Assembly: GCA_910588335.1 (NCBI GenBank)
Contig: CAJUQV010000004.1
Location: 1-64,000, forward strand
DNA length: 64,000 nt
Reading direction: 5' to 3'
Origin: an uncultured Ruminiclostridium sp.
GTDB lineage: Bacteria > Bacillota > Clostridia > Oscillospirales > Ruminococcaceae
Shown here one piece after another: positions 52,319 through 60,372 of this stretch. A program made the position numbers and the translations under genes. Below the pieces are notes generated by a model. That model worked only from the letters and a program-made list of their open reading frames with translations, did not search any database and was not told the DNA's origin. Numbering within the stretch: position 1 is the stretch's first letter; each line of letters starts with the position of its first letter.

Positions 52319-52347
52319 TTGACAAACGGCTTAAAACTCAGTATAAT
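52319..52347 (+). promoter_or_regulatory. Consensus sigma-A promoter of the HU gene
   Basis: TTGACA (52319-52324) and TATAAT (52342-52347) with exact 17-nt spacing; the HU ATG is 35 nt downstream. Confidence 0.88.
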
Positions 52348-52381
52348 TCATATATATTACGTTTTACGGAGGATATTTAAA

Positions 52382-52663
52382 ATGACAAAGGCAGAACTTG
52401 TATCAGCTATCGCTGAGAAGACCGAATTGACCAAGAAGGATTCCGAGAAGGCTCTGGCGGCTGTTGTTGATAGCATTACCGAAGCACTTAAAAAGGGTGA
52501 CAAGGTTGCTCTGGTAGGATTTGGTACTTTTGAGGTAAGAGCTCGCGCAGCAAGACAGGGTATTAATCCTCAGACTAAGAAGAAGATCAATATCCCTGCA
52601 ACAAAGGTTCCCGCCTTTAAGGCCGGAAAGGCTCTTAAGGAAGTTGTTGCAACGGTTAAGTAA
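52382..52663 (+). CDS. hup: HU family DNA-binding protein
   Basis: A 93-residue nucleoid protein; the ATG behind GGAGG is used rather than a longer frame that crosses the promoter. It reads MTKAELVSAIAEKTELTKKD, VALVGFGTFEVRARAARQGI, NPQTKKKINIPATKVPAFKA, the complete HU fold with the beta arms (RQGINPQTKK) that grip the DNA minor groove. Strong promoter and codon use fit an abundant protein. Confidence 0.97.
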   Translation: MTKAELVSAIAEKTELTKKDSEKALAAVVDSITEALKKGDKVALVGFGTFEVRARAARQGINPQTKKKINIPATKVPAFKAGKALKEVVATVK

Positions 52664-52684
52664 AAAACATTTTAAATGAAAACG

Positions 52685-52712
52685 GACGCTTTTTTGGGCG
52701 TCTTGTTTTTTA
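52685..52712 (+). terminator. Terminator of the HU gene
   Basis: GACGC (52685-52689) pairs with GCGTC (52698-52702) and is followed by TTGTTTTTTATTT. The remaining gap to 52987 has a small hairpin-prone region (52785-52825) and the leader of the next gene; I saw no known riboswitch. Confidence 0.75.
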
Positions 52713-52987
52713 TTTCTTCCCTTTCAAAAAACTATTGCAAAAAATCAAAAAATGTGTTATTATATAGAGTAGTGTGATGGCTATAACCGCACAACACCGG
52801 ATAACGCTTCGGCTGTCCGCTTGTATATAAAAATTATATCAGACTGCGCAAGTTTTTCTTTCGAGCGGCGGCTTTTATGTGTCAAATTTAACATTTTGAC
52901 TGTGCAATCGGGCGGTAATAATTGTGCGATGTAGCCTGAAATCTGTTGAATATGGGATTATTCTCGCTTAAAAGGAAAGGAAACCAA

Positions 52988-54265
52988 ATGAAAAATATAA
53001 AGAAAAGGTTTTTGAGCCTGTTTCTGGCGGGCTGTATGATATTTACCGGTACCGGCTGCAATGGCGGTGATACGGAAAATCCGGAGGAAAGCACCTCCAA
53101 TACCGATTACGTGACAGTTACCGACGAAAACGGCGAAGCTGTTACCGATGAAAGCGGTCAGGTGGTGACTTCCTCTCTTACCGAACTCCCTCCGGAGCTT
53201 GAGCTTAAGGTTGGCTTTATATATTCTGGAACTGCCGGCGGCGATTCCGCAAGTGAGGTGTTTGAGTCCGCAAGAGCGGAAATAGAACGTTCGTTGGACG
53301 GTGCAAAGACGTGTTATGTGGAAAATGTCCTTGTTTCTCAGTTTGCTGATGCCACCGCCCAACTGGTAAATGCGGGTTGCAACGTTATAGTTGGTACCAG
53401 CAATCGCTTTGCCAATGTTATTCACGAGGAAGCGGAAGCCAATGACAAGGTTTATTTTATAAGCTTCGGTGGAGAAAGAACAAGATCGAATCTTGCCGTG
53501 TTTCAGGGTGAAATGTACAAAGGCTCATATGTCTGCGGTTTGGCGGCGGCGTTTAATTCGGACAGCAATATTTTAGGCGTTGTAGCCGATCCTTCCGTTA
53601 TGTCGGTTTACAACATAGTGGATGGTTATATACAGGGAACAAAGGAGCTTAATGATAAGACTCATCCCGATATACGTCTTAACTGGGCATGGGGATTTGA
53701 GGATGAGGAGAACAAGAATGCGATAGACGACCTTGTGGCTCAGGGCTGCGACGTGATCTTTACCGCCACTTATTCAAAGTATGCCGTAGAGTATTGCGAA
53801 CAGTTGGGCGTTAAGGTAATCGGTCTTGCTCACAATATGCCCGAACTTGCTCCCAATACATATCTTTCGGGATGTTATTACTATCTTTCCATTTTTCTGA
53901 TAGATCAGCTTCGCAATGTCAGATATGCCATGGGCAAGATACCTACCGTCTATATGGGCGGAGTAAGAGAAAAGGCGGTTCGTATTATTGATTTCAGCGA
54001 AGCTTGCCGCGAGGGTACCGTAGAGATATGCGATGTTTTGTATCAGTTGGCCTTTGAAGAGAAAACCCTTATTTTTACAGGAGAGGTTAAGGATACCGAA
54101 GGCGTTGTTAAAATAGAAAAGGGTGCAACGCTCACCTCCGACGAAATCATAGGGATTGATTGGATATCGGATAATGTTTCCGTTCAAAAGAATTTCTGTT
54201 CCCCTCAGCTTGACCCCGCAGGATCCGATTTGATTGTACATGAATCTTTGCCCGATATAGATTAA
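52988..54265 (+). CDS. BMP/PnrA-family substrate-binding lipoprotein
   Basis: A 425-residue lipoprotein; the ATG behind AAAGGAAAGG is used. Signal peptide with a Cys at about residue 24 (FTGTGC) for lipidation, then an acidic Thr/Ser-rich linker of about 40 residues. The binding domain (from about 65) begins LKVGFIYSGTAGGDSASEVF and has VNAGCNVIVGTSNRFANVIH, FQGEMYKGSYVCGLAA, GVVADPSVMSVYNIVDGYIQ and GCDVIFTATYSKYAVEYCEQ, the pattern of BMP proteins that bind purine nucleosides. The ATPase and permease genes of an ABC transporter, usually adjacent, are absent here. Confidence 0.88.
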   Translation: MKNIKKRFLSLFLAGCMIFTGTGCNGGDTENPEESTSNTDYVTVTDENGEAVTDESGQVVTSSLTELPPELELKVGFIYSGTAGGDSASEVFESARAEIERSLDGAKTCYVENVLVSQFADATAQLVNAGCNVIVGTSNRFANVIHEEAEANDKVYFISFGGERTRSNLAVFQGEMYKGSYVCGLAAAFNSDSNILGVVADPSVMSVYNIVDGYIQGTKELNDKTHPDIRLNWAWGFEDEENKNAIDDLVAQGCDVIFTATYSKYAVEYCEQLGVKVIGLAHNMPELAPNTYLSGCYYYLSIFLIDQLRNVRYAMGKIPTVYMGGVREKAVRIIDFSEACREGTVEICDVLYQLAFEEKTLIFTGEVKDTEGVVKIEKGATLTSDEIIGIDWISDNVSVQKNFCSPQLDPAGSDLIVHESLPDID

Positions 54266-54312
54266 ATAACAACCGCATCCGAATAGGTTTACAAAGAAAC
54301 AATCGCTTAACC

Positions 54313-54353
54313 AAAACAGAGAACGCTCTCACTTGCATTGCGTTCTCTGTTTT
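54313..54353 (+). terminator. Terminator of the BMP lipoprotein gene
   Basis: AAAACAGAGAACGC (54313-54326) pairs perfectly with GCGTTCTCTGTTTT (54340-54353). Confidence 0.88.
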
Positions 54354-54514
54354 AAATTTAAAAGCTGAAATTCAATCAGTTTTTTTCGCACAAACCTGTA
54401 TTTTATCCGAATTTTTAATTTTTACGGTTCATTTTTATCTTGGGAAAGTTTATTAAAATGAAAATCAGGCAATACTAACTCTGTTAATAAATACAAGAAA
54501 GGAAGTTAACAGAT

Positions 54515-54832
54515 ATGTCGACCGTAATTGTAACACAGGATAACATAAGCAGCGAAATTTTTCACAGCAGTGTTCCCGTTCTAATTGATTTCTGGTCTTC
54601 TCACGACCGCGAGAAAAAGGCTTATGCTTCTTTGGAGGAGATAAGTGAGGAAATGAAGGGGGTGGCTAAAATTGTCAGAATAAATGTTAACGACGAACCG
54701 GACATAGCATATCGTTTTAAGGTAAATCAAGTACCAACTATGCTTGTATACCGCGGAGGAGCCGTAACGGATACAATAGTGGGTCAGGCGGATAAGGGAA
54801 CTATAAAGTGGCTGTTGGGGGATAGGGTGTGA
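54515..54832 (+). CDS. Thioredoxin-fold protein without active-site cysteines
   Basis: A 105-residue protein behind AAAGGAAG. The thioredoxin frame is clear: VPVLIDFWSSHDREKKAYAS (where thioredoxin has W-x-x-W-C-G-P-C-K), then INVNDEPDIAYRFKVNQVPT with the cis-proline, YRGGAVTDTIVGQA. Both active cysteines are replaced (D31 and K34) and the protein contains no cysteine at all. It therefore cannot do disulfide exchange; it may be a chaperone-like or regulatory member. It has no close neighbour on its strand. Confidence 0.85.
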   Translation: MSTVIVTQDNISSEIFHSSVPVLIDFWSSHDREKKAYASLEEISEEMKGVAKIVRINVNDEPDIAYRFKVNQVPTMLVYRGGAVTDTIVGQADKGTIKWLLGDRV

Positions 54833-55020
54833 ATTATTTTCAAACAAGCCATAATACCTTTTTAAACTGTGGATTAGTGTTTTGGGTGCAATCCCATTTT
54901 AAACTGTAAGTATTACGTTAATTTAAAATGGGATTGATATTATACTAATTTCCGGTCAAAGATGACGAAAAAGCTGACTGTGCGTCTGCACGACAATCTT
55001 TGTGCGGTATTGCCTTAAAC

Positions 55021-55110
55021 CAATATTTATCAAGTTGTAGATTTGATTAAATTACACCATAAGCATAATCTTTGTTCATCCATATTATTTTAACTTGACT
55101 AAAGATTAGT
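55021..55110 (-). repeat. Degenerate copy of the two-hairpin repeat, within a repeat-rich gap
   Basis: TTTATCAAGTTGTAGATTTG...CATAATCTTTGTTCATCCAT and AACTTGACTAAAGATTAGT follow the order of the unit at 21074-21170 with many changes. The same gap (54833-55193) has TTTTCAAACAAGCCATAATA (54839, end of the GGGC element), AATACC/TTTAAACTGTGGATTAG pieces, CCATTTTAAACT.../AATTTAAAATGGGAT (54892-54934), and CGGTATTGCCTTAAA (55003). No gene is visible here. Confidence 0.65.
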
Positions 55111-55131
55111 ATTAAAGCGTATCTTAAACAA

Positions 55132-55162
55132 GCTGCCGGAATTGCTTTGCAATTCCGGCAGC
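55132..55162 (-). terminator. Hairpin terminator of the HD-domain gene
   Basis: GCTGCCGGAATTG (55132-55144) and CAATTCCGGCAGC (55150-55162) pair perfectly. On the minus strand it follows the HD gene's end; the tail TTGTTTAAGATA is only moderately T-rich. The flank CCGGCAGCTTGTTTAAGAT is shared with the repeat at 48222-48240. Confidence 0.6.
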
Positions 55163-55193
55163 GGTTATAATGCTTAAAAAATATCCAAAAACC

Positions 55194-55784
55194 TTATTCC
55201 TCAAGGAAATACGTCGCTTCCATATCCGCCGTGGCCATAGCAAAAGCCAACGGGTATTTTTCCAACGCGCTCCCAACTATATTGCTGTCTTCGCTTCCAG
55301 AAAAACCCATATGCCAACGTATAGCCATAGCTTCGTCACGGCTCAGCCGCATAAATCCGCTTATCATATAGACGGATTTTTCCCCGTGACCGTAAGGCAG
55401 CTTATCCTCAAACTTATAACAGGGAACCTTTTCCCATACGCCCTGATCATTTTTTACATTTCGGAAATCTTTTATGTAAACGTCCGTCTTACAGATATCG
55501 TGAAGCAGAGATACTATTGCCGTGGTTTCTTCGGAAAAGTTCAGCTTATACAGCTCCTTTACCCTTTCCCTTGCAAGATAATCAGTAAGACAGTTGTACA
55601 CGTTTATGGAGTGCTGCGCAAGTCCGCCCTCATAGCAGCTATGAAACCGTGTACTTGCGGGAGCGGTAAAAAAATCGCAACGGCACAGATAATCCAACAG
55701 CTTGTCAGCGCCGTCTCTCTTGATGTTTTTTTCGTATATTTCAATAAATTCTTTTTTTATTTCGCTTGCAGCTCTTTTTTCCAT
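55194..55784 (-). CDS. HD-domain hydrolase
   Basis: A 196-residue cytoplasmic protein with an HD signature: FHSCYEGGLAQHSINVYNCL (His), SLLHDICKTDVYI (His-Asp), PYGHGEKSVYMI (His) and IRWHMGFSG (His). Such proteins hydrolyse nucleotides or act on cyclic dinucleotides; relatives near DNA replication genes are of unknown role. It begins 1 nt after the bactofilin gene stop, so the two are co-transcribed and perhaps work together. Confidence 0.82.
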   Translation of the reverse strand: MEKRAASEIKKEFIEIYEKNIKRDGADKLLDYLCRCDFFTAPASTRFHSCYEGGLAQHSINVYNCLTDYLARERVKELYKLNFSEETTAIVSLLHDICKTDVYIKDFRNVKNDQGVWEKVPCYKFEDKLPYGHGEKSVYMISGFMRLSRDEAMAIRWHMGFSGSEDSNIVGSALEKYPLAFAMATADMEATYFLEE

Positions 55785-55785
55785 A

Positions 55786-57189
55786 TCAATAATCGCCTAT
55801 CTCAATGGATTCGGGGAATATTCTTTCGCTTTCCTCTTTGTTAAGGAATGTGGTGCTTACATATCCCTGAATTATAGCGCCGTCGTCTACTGTTATGGTG
55901 GAAGCGCTTATATCCCCGAATACCACTGCGTCAGCCTTGAATTCCGCCTTTCCGGTGACTTCCACGTTGCCCTTTACCTTACCGTTTATTTTTGCGAAGC
56001 CCGAATTCAAGTCGCCGATAAGCAGGGTGTCTCTTCCTATTTCCACGTCGCCTTTAAGCTGAATATTACCCTGAACCTGAGATACCATCATATTTGCGTT
56101 GCTGCAAATAATATCGCCTATTATTCTTCCGTTAAGCTCTATATCCTTTGTGGTCTCCACATCTCCTCTTACATCACCGTCAATGCTCATATTGGCGAAA
56201 GAACGGACGTTTCCGTCAATTATGGTGTTTCTTGAAATAACGGTCAATTCGTTGTCGGGAGCGTCGCGGTAATCACGTTGACTTACATTGCCTATGGGAT
56301 AAGAAGGCCTTCGGCCGTCACTGTTCTGTGGCTGCTGCCTTTCGCGGGGGTCGTAGCGCTGCTGATTGTTGTTGAAGCTTCGCACATTATAGTTGCGTTC
56401 GGATGCGCCGGAGACGTTTCGGTTGTCACGTCGGTCATAATTATCACTCTGCCTGCCATCGTAGCCGCGGCTGTCAAAACTTTCATCCTGATTGTTGTTA
56501 TAACCGCTCTGAGGAGCATTGCTGTATGCACTTCGGCTGCTGTCGTAGCCTTCCCTCGGAGCGCCGCCGTATCCTCCCTGAACGTCATTCTGACGTTCTC
56601 CGTCTGGCGCATTTGAGTCTTGTCTTGTGTAAACGTCACTGCGGTCGTCCGCATAAGCCTGACCGTTGTATCCTCGATCATCGTAGGGGCAATCGCCGTA
56701 TCGGTCTTGCCGTACGCTGTCATATGAACGGTCGTAATTATCGTTTCTTCCATCTGTAGGCTGCGAATCGTAATAATTATCGTCGCGCCGCGGAGCGTCG
56801 TTATAACCGCCGTTTCTGTTGTCCGCATATTCGCGATAATCGCTGCGGTTCCGATAACCATCGTTTCGTTCTCTTGAATAGTCACGGTTGGTAGTATCGT
56901 TATAACGATCCCTTCCTGTGCGGTATCCATCGCTGTCCGAAATGGGTCTGCCACCGTCGCGGGTGTTTCCTTGGCGGTATCCGTCGCCGCGGTCGTTGTA
57001 CTGATCGGCTTCATTACGGTAATAAGGACGGCCTGTTCCCTCGGTAAAGCGGTCGTTGCCCGAAAAAGACGGATCGTTGTCCAGGGCTTTTTTTAAGCTC
57101 GCCACCTGGGCGTTTCTTTTTTTGTCATCCTCTTTCGTATTACCGGTAAGCTCTTTTACCGCCTGCGAAAAATTTTCCTTCAGTCCCAT
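55786..57189 (-). CDS. Bactofilin with a long disordered Arg/Asp/Tyr/Asn-rich arm
   Basis: A 467-residue protein; the ATG reading MGLKENFSQAVKEL is chosen because AAAGGA stands 9 nt before it. Residues 1-40 are an amphipathic helix with a charged end. Residues 50-325 are low-complexity, made of R, D, Y, N, G and S (GYNDAPRRDDNYYDS; GYNNNQDESFDSRGYDGRQS). The last 140 residues are a bactofilin domain with regular beta-helix turns (NTIIDGNVRSFANMSIDGDV, KGNVEVTGKAEFKADAVVFG, DISASTITVDDGAIIQG). Bactofilins polymerise into cytoskeletal sheets that shape the envelope. The arm is far longer than the usual short tails and of a type that may phase-separate. The HD gene follows after 1 nt. Confidence 0.88.
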   Translation of the reverse strand: MGLKENFSQAVKELTGNTKEDDKKRNAQVASLKKALDNDPSFSGNDRFTEGTGRPYYRNEADQYNDRGDGYRQGNTRDGGRPISDSDGYRTGRDRYNDTTNRDYSRERNDGYRNRSDYREYADNRNGGYNDAPRRDDNYYDSQPTDGRNDNYDRSYDSVRQDRYGDCPYDDRGYNGQAYADDRSDVYTRQDSNAPDGERQNDVQGGYGGAPREGYDSSRSAYSNAPQSGYNNNQDESFDSRGYDGRQSDNYDRRDNRNVSGASERNYNVRSFNNNQQRYDPRERQQPQNSDGRRPSYPIGNVSQRDYRDAPDNELTVISRNTIIDGNVRSFANMSIDGDVRGDVETTKDIELNGRIIGDIICSNANMMVSQVQGNIQLKGDVEIGRDTLLIGDLNSGFAKINGKVKGNVEVTGKAEFKADAVVFGDISASTITVDDGAIIQGYVSTTFLNKEESERIFPESIEIGDY

Positions 57190-57453
57190 TTTAAACGGTC
57201 CTTTCATTTAAAAATTCGGTATAAAGCTGCGCTTAAAACCGATTAGCTTTATATGGTATGGTCATAAATTTTTCAGAAGACATAAATATACATCTTTATC
57301 ATACAATAATAAATCCTTTTTGTCAAGAGAAAAGCCGAAAAAATATGGGGATTGCCAAAAATTTTATGTATTATGTCAATTAAAGGGCGGTATTTTTGTC
57401 GGTAAAGCGGGGAGCCGCATTGTGTTAACGCGGAACACTGCTTGTATTGTATT

Positions 57454-58245
57454 CTAAAAAGAAATATATTCACCCGTCTTATTATGAACAGGCGCAACGT
57501 TAAGCGTAAAATCTCTTTCGGTTTCAAGCCCCTCAGCCAAAAGCCTGTTTTTTACTGTTATATAAGCTAATTCGGGGGTATTGTTTTCTTGGCTCAGGTG
57601 TCCGAGAACAAGGTTTACCGTCCCCTTTTTTACAAGCTCCACGCAGAATTCCGCAGAATCGGGGTTTGACAGATGCCCGCTGCCGGAGGAAATGCGCGCT
57701 TTCAGATAAGCGGGGTAATTAGGGTTGCTCTTTAGTCTTTCCGGTTGATAATTAGCCTCGATAAACACGGTTCGGCATCCCGAAAGATGTTTTCTTACAT
57801 CATCGGTTATATGGCCAAGGTCGGTGGCAAAGCCAAGCTTTTGTGCTCCGAAATCGAAAAGATAGCCTACGCTGGCTTCTACATCGTGTGGGGTAGGGAA
57901 ACAGCTTATTTCCCCGTCAAAATCAATCTCCCTCAGCTCTTTCGTGCTTCTCAGATTGGCTGTGGAGGTTATGTGGCCGTGTTTTAAAAGGTAATCCAAA
58001 GTAGGTTCTTTGGCATATATAGGAATATTGGTGCGTTTTGTAAGCGTCAGAAGGCCTTTTATATGGTCGGTATGCTCATGAGTCACAAGAATCGCTTTAA
58101 CGGAGTTTATATCCGCACCGATAGCGGAGAGGCCTTCGCAAAATGCTTTATAGCTGCATCCCATGTCGATAGCTATTCCCGTTTCCCTGGTGCCTATGTA
58201 AGTTGAATTTCCTTTGCTGGAACTGCATATTGAAAGAAGTTTCAC
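57454..58245 (-). CDS. walJ: MBL-fold hydrolase, YycJ/WalJ family
   Basis: A 263-residue metallo-beta-lactamase-fold protein. It begins MKLLSICSSSKGNSTYIGT and has the metal motif VTHEHTDHIKGL (HxHxDH), GFATDLGHITDDV and VLGHLSQENNTPELA. This is the WalJ pattern; in Bacillus walJ belongs to the walRK operon and affects replication-division coordination or DNA repair. Here it stands alone, with no walRK near. Assignment to the family is good, the name by homology. Confidence 0.85.
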   Translation of the reverse strand: MKLLSICSSSKGNSTYIGTRETGIAIDMGCSYKAFCEGLSAIGADINSVKAILVTHEHTDHIKGLLTLTKRTNIPIYAKEPTLDYLLKHGHITSTANLRSTKELREIDFDGEISCFPTPHDVEASVGYLFDFGAQKLGFATDLGHITDDVRKHLSGCRTVFIEANYQPERLKSNPNYPAYLKARISSGSGHLSNPDSAEFCVELVKKGTVNLVLGHLSQENNTPELAYITVKNRLLAEGLETERDFTLNVAPVHNKTGEYISF

Positions 58246-58483
58246 GGTATTCTCCTTTTGTTTTTCGGGAGTGCCGGGTTTGTACAGCCTATTGTCCCGG
58301 ATTAATCAAAATAATAAAACATTTTAAAATCGAGAAGCCCCTTTGTTGCTTTTTAGTCATCTTACTACAGACATCAATCGCATCGCAGACTGAGTGTTAC
58401 AGAGTACTCAAGGCGATTGTATAAACATTGATTTTCATCCAACCGCAAAAAAGGTTTGCACTTTGCCGGAAAATCAGTGTAAA

Positions 58484-58556
58484 TTTAAGGCAACACCGTA
58501 CAATGATTGTGTGTGGATTGCGCCGTCAGGCGGTCATTGCGCGGTGTTGCCTTAAA
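58484..58556. repeat. Intergenic hairpin TTTAAGGCAACACCG / CGGTGTTGCCTTAAA
   Basis: A perfect 15-bp inverted repeat (58484-58498 and 58542-58556) around 43 nt that can fold further (GCGCCGTCAGGCGG). A related end, CGGTATTGCCTTAAA, is found at 55003-55017. The rest of the gap 58246-58634 has no gene. Confidence 0.7.
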
Positions 58557-58581
58557 TCAAAGATGATTAAAAACACACCCA

Positions 58582-58610
58582 AACGCCGGCTTTAAATCAA
58601 AACCGGCGTT
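58582..58610 (-). terminator. Terminator of murA
   Basis: AACGCCGG (58582-58589) and CCGGCGTT (58603-58610) pair around a 13-nt loop; on the minus strand TTTGGGTGTGTTTTTAAT follows. It stands 24 nt after the murA stop. Confidence 0.78.
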
Positions 58611-58634
58611 GGGAAGCTTCTCGATTTATATTAT

Positions 58635-59915
58635 TTAAAGCGCTTTTCTCATTCCATCGGTAAATACCCTCTTTACGATATCCGCGCCGAGATTGCGCAG
58701 CTTTATTTCCATATCCTCATATCCGCGTTCTATATGATAAATGTCCTCTATTTCCGTGGTGCCTTCGGTGGAAAGTCCTGCTATGATAAGCGCGGCACCT
58801 GCTCTGAGATCCGAAGCCTTGACCGGTGCCCCCGTCAAATGCTCTACCCCTTCAATTATAGCTACCTTTCCGTCAACGGAGATATCCGCTCCCATACGCC
58901 TAAGCTCGTCCACATATCTGAATCGGTTGTCAAACATACTTTCCGTAACTATGCTGGTTCCCTTTGCCATTGTGAGAAGAGCGGTAAGCTGTGGCTGCAT
59001 ATCCGTGGGAAAACCCGGATGGGGCATTGTCTTTACGGTTGTTTTTTCGTATCTGTCCTGGCCGATAACCCGTAAATATTCGTCGTGTTCTTCTATTACA
59101 ACACCTATTTTTTTGAGTTTTGAGGTTATAGGTTCCAAATGCTTGGGGATTATGTTATTTATGATAACGTCTCCCTTTGTCGCGGCGGCAGCTATCATAT
59201 ATGTTCCCGCTTCTATTTGATCGGGAATAATGGTGTATTCGGTGCCGTGGAGCTTATTTACTCCGCGTATTTTTATTACATCGGTGCCGGCGCCCATAAT
59301 GTCGGCGCCCATAGAGTTCAGGAAGTTGGCGAGGTCAACTATATGCGGCTCCTTTGCGGCGTTTTCAAGAATGGTAAGCCCTTCGGCCTTGGATGCCGCC
59401 AGAATCGCATTGATTGTGGCGCCTACCGTTACGCGGTCGAAATAGATTTGAGTTCCCACAAGCTTGTCCGCTTTTATGTCAACTATACCGTGTTCGATAT
59501 TGTAGTCCGCACCCAGCGCCTTAAAGCATTTAAGATGCTGATCTATGGGGCGGTCTCCCAGATCGCAGCCTCCCGGCATTGACACCCTTGCTCTGTTGAA
59601 TCGGTTAAGCATGGTACTTAAGAAATAGTAGCTTGCTCTCATTGAACGCGCCATCTCGTAGGGAACTACCACATCGCGGATATGAGTCGCATCCACTCTG
59701 ATAGTGTTTTTGTTGAGTATTTTTACATCGGCGCCCATTTCGGTCAGAATTCTGAGGTCAATTGATACATCGTTGATTTCCGGAACATTGTACAGGGTAC
59801 AGGGACCGTCTGCCAGTATCGCAGCGGGTATGATGGCCACTGCGGCATTTTTTGCCCCGCTTATGTTTACGGTTCCCTGAAGTCTTTTGCCGCCGTTTAT
59901 AATAAATTTATCCAA
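58635..59915 (-). CDS. murA: UDP-N-acetylglucosamine 1-carboxyvinyltransferase
   Basis: A 426-residue enzyme that transfers enolpyruvate to UDP-GlcNAc, the first committed step of peptidoglycan. It begins MDKFIINGGKRLQGTVNISG, with K22 and N23 of the active site in GAKNAAVA, and RVSMPGGCDLGDRPIDQHL with catalytic C117 (fosfomycin target). Length is normal. Many Firmicutes have two murA copies; which one this is cannot be told. Confidence 0.97.
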   Translation of the reverse strand: MDKFIINGGKRLQGTVNISGAKNAAVAIIPAAILADGPCTLYNVPEINDVSIDLRILTEMGADVKILNKNTIRVDATHIRDVVVPYEMARSMRASYYFLSTMLNRFNRARVSMPGGCDLGDRPIDQHLKCFKALGADYNIEHGIVDIKADKLVGTQIYFDRVTVGATINAILAASKAEGLTILENAAKEPHIVDLANFLNSMGADIMGAGTDVIKIRGVNKLHGTEYTIIPDQIEAGTYMIAAAATKGDVIINNIIPKHLEPITSKLKKIGVVIEEHDEYLRVIGQDRYEKTTVKTMPHPGFPTDMQPQLTALLTMAKGTSIVTESMFDNRFRYVDELRRMGADISVDGKVAIIEGVEHLTGAPVKASDLRAGAALIIAGLSTEGTTEIEDIYHIERGYEDMEIKLRNLGADIVKRVFTDGMRKAL

Positions 59916-60372
59916 TTTTAATGCCTGCCTCTTGTTTTATTTGAGGTTCACGAAGCACCCTTATTTTTGCGCCGCCAGTAGTACTGCCCGATTGTTATTG
60001 CAACAGCAAATTTTTACGGTTTTTTGAAAACATCATTCGGACATATTTTTTTTCATGTTTGTAATTTGAATAAAAAACTTTGTTAAAAGTACGTTTAAAG
60101 CGGTATCAAAAGAAATATACGGAATATCCCTTTTCAGCAAAAAATTTCGGAATCATCTGAACATTAGTAGTATTTCAAAATGTCACCAAGATATTATATC
60201 ATAAACAAATAAAAAATGAAAGCAAAATTCAAAAAATCTACATATTAACCAACAAATTCCCTTAATAGAAAAATTTTTTCATCATTCAGTTAATTGATTT
60301 ATTTGCTTTTCTATATCTACGGCTTTGTTTGAGTCAGCATACAATATATTGATGAGTGTCAGACAATATGCT
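59916..60372. other. Gene-free AT-rich gap
   Basis: Between murA and the cyclophilin lipoprotein there are 457 bases without a credible gene. The right half contains long A/T runs; the murA leader and promoter lie in the left part. I saw no hairpin with a T run and no repeat of the families found elsewhere. Confidence 0.5.

Noticed and set aside
52713..52987. Purine-type riboswitch upstream of the BMP lipoprotein
   Set aside because: The conserved loop sequences of purine riboswitches were not found; only weak hairpins are present.
56292..57014. 240-codon Thr-rich minus-strand frame inside the bactofilin gene
   Set aside because: It is a frame-shifted reading of the repetitive arm on the same strand; the bactofilin frame has the start site and a conserved domain.
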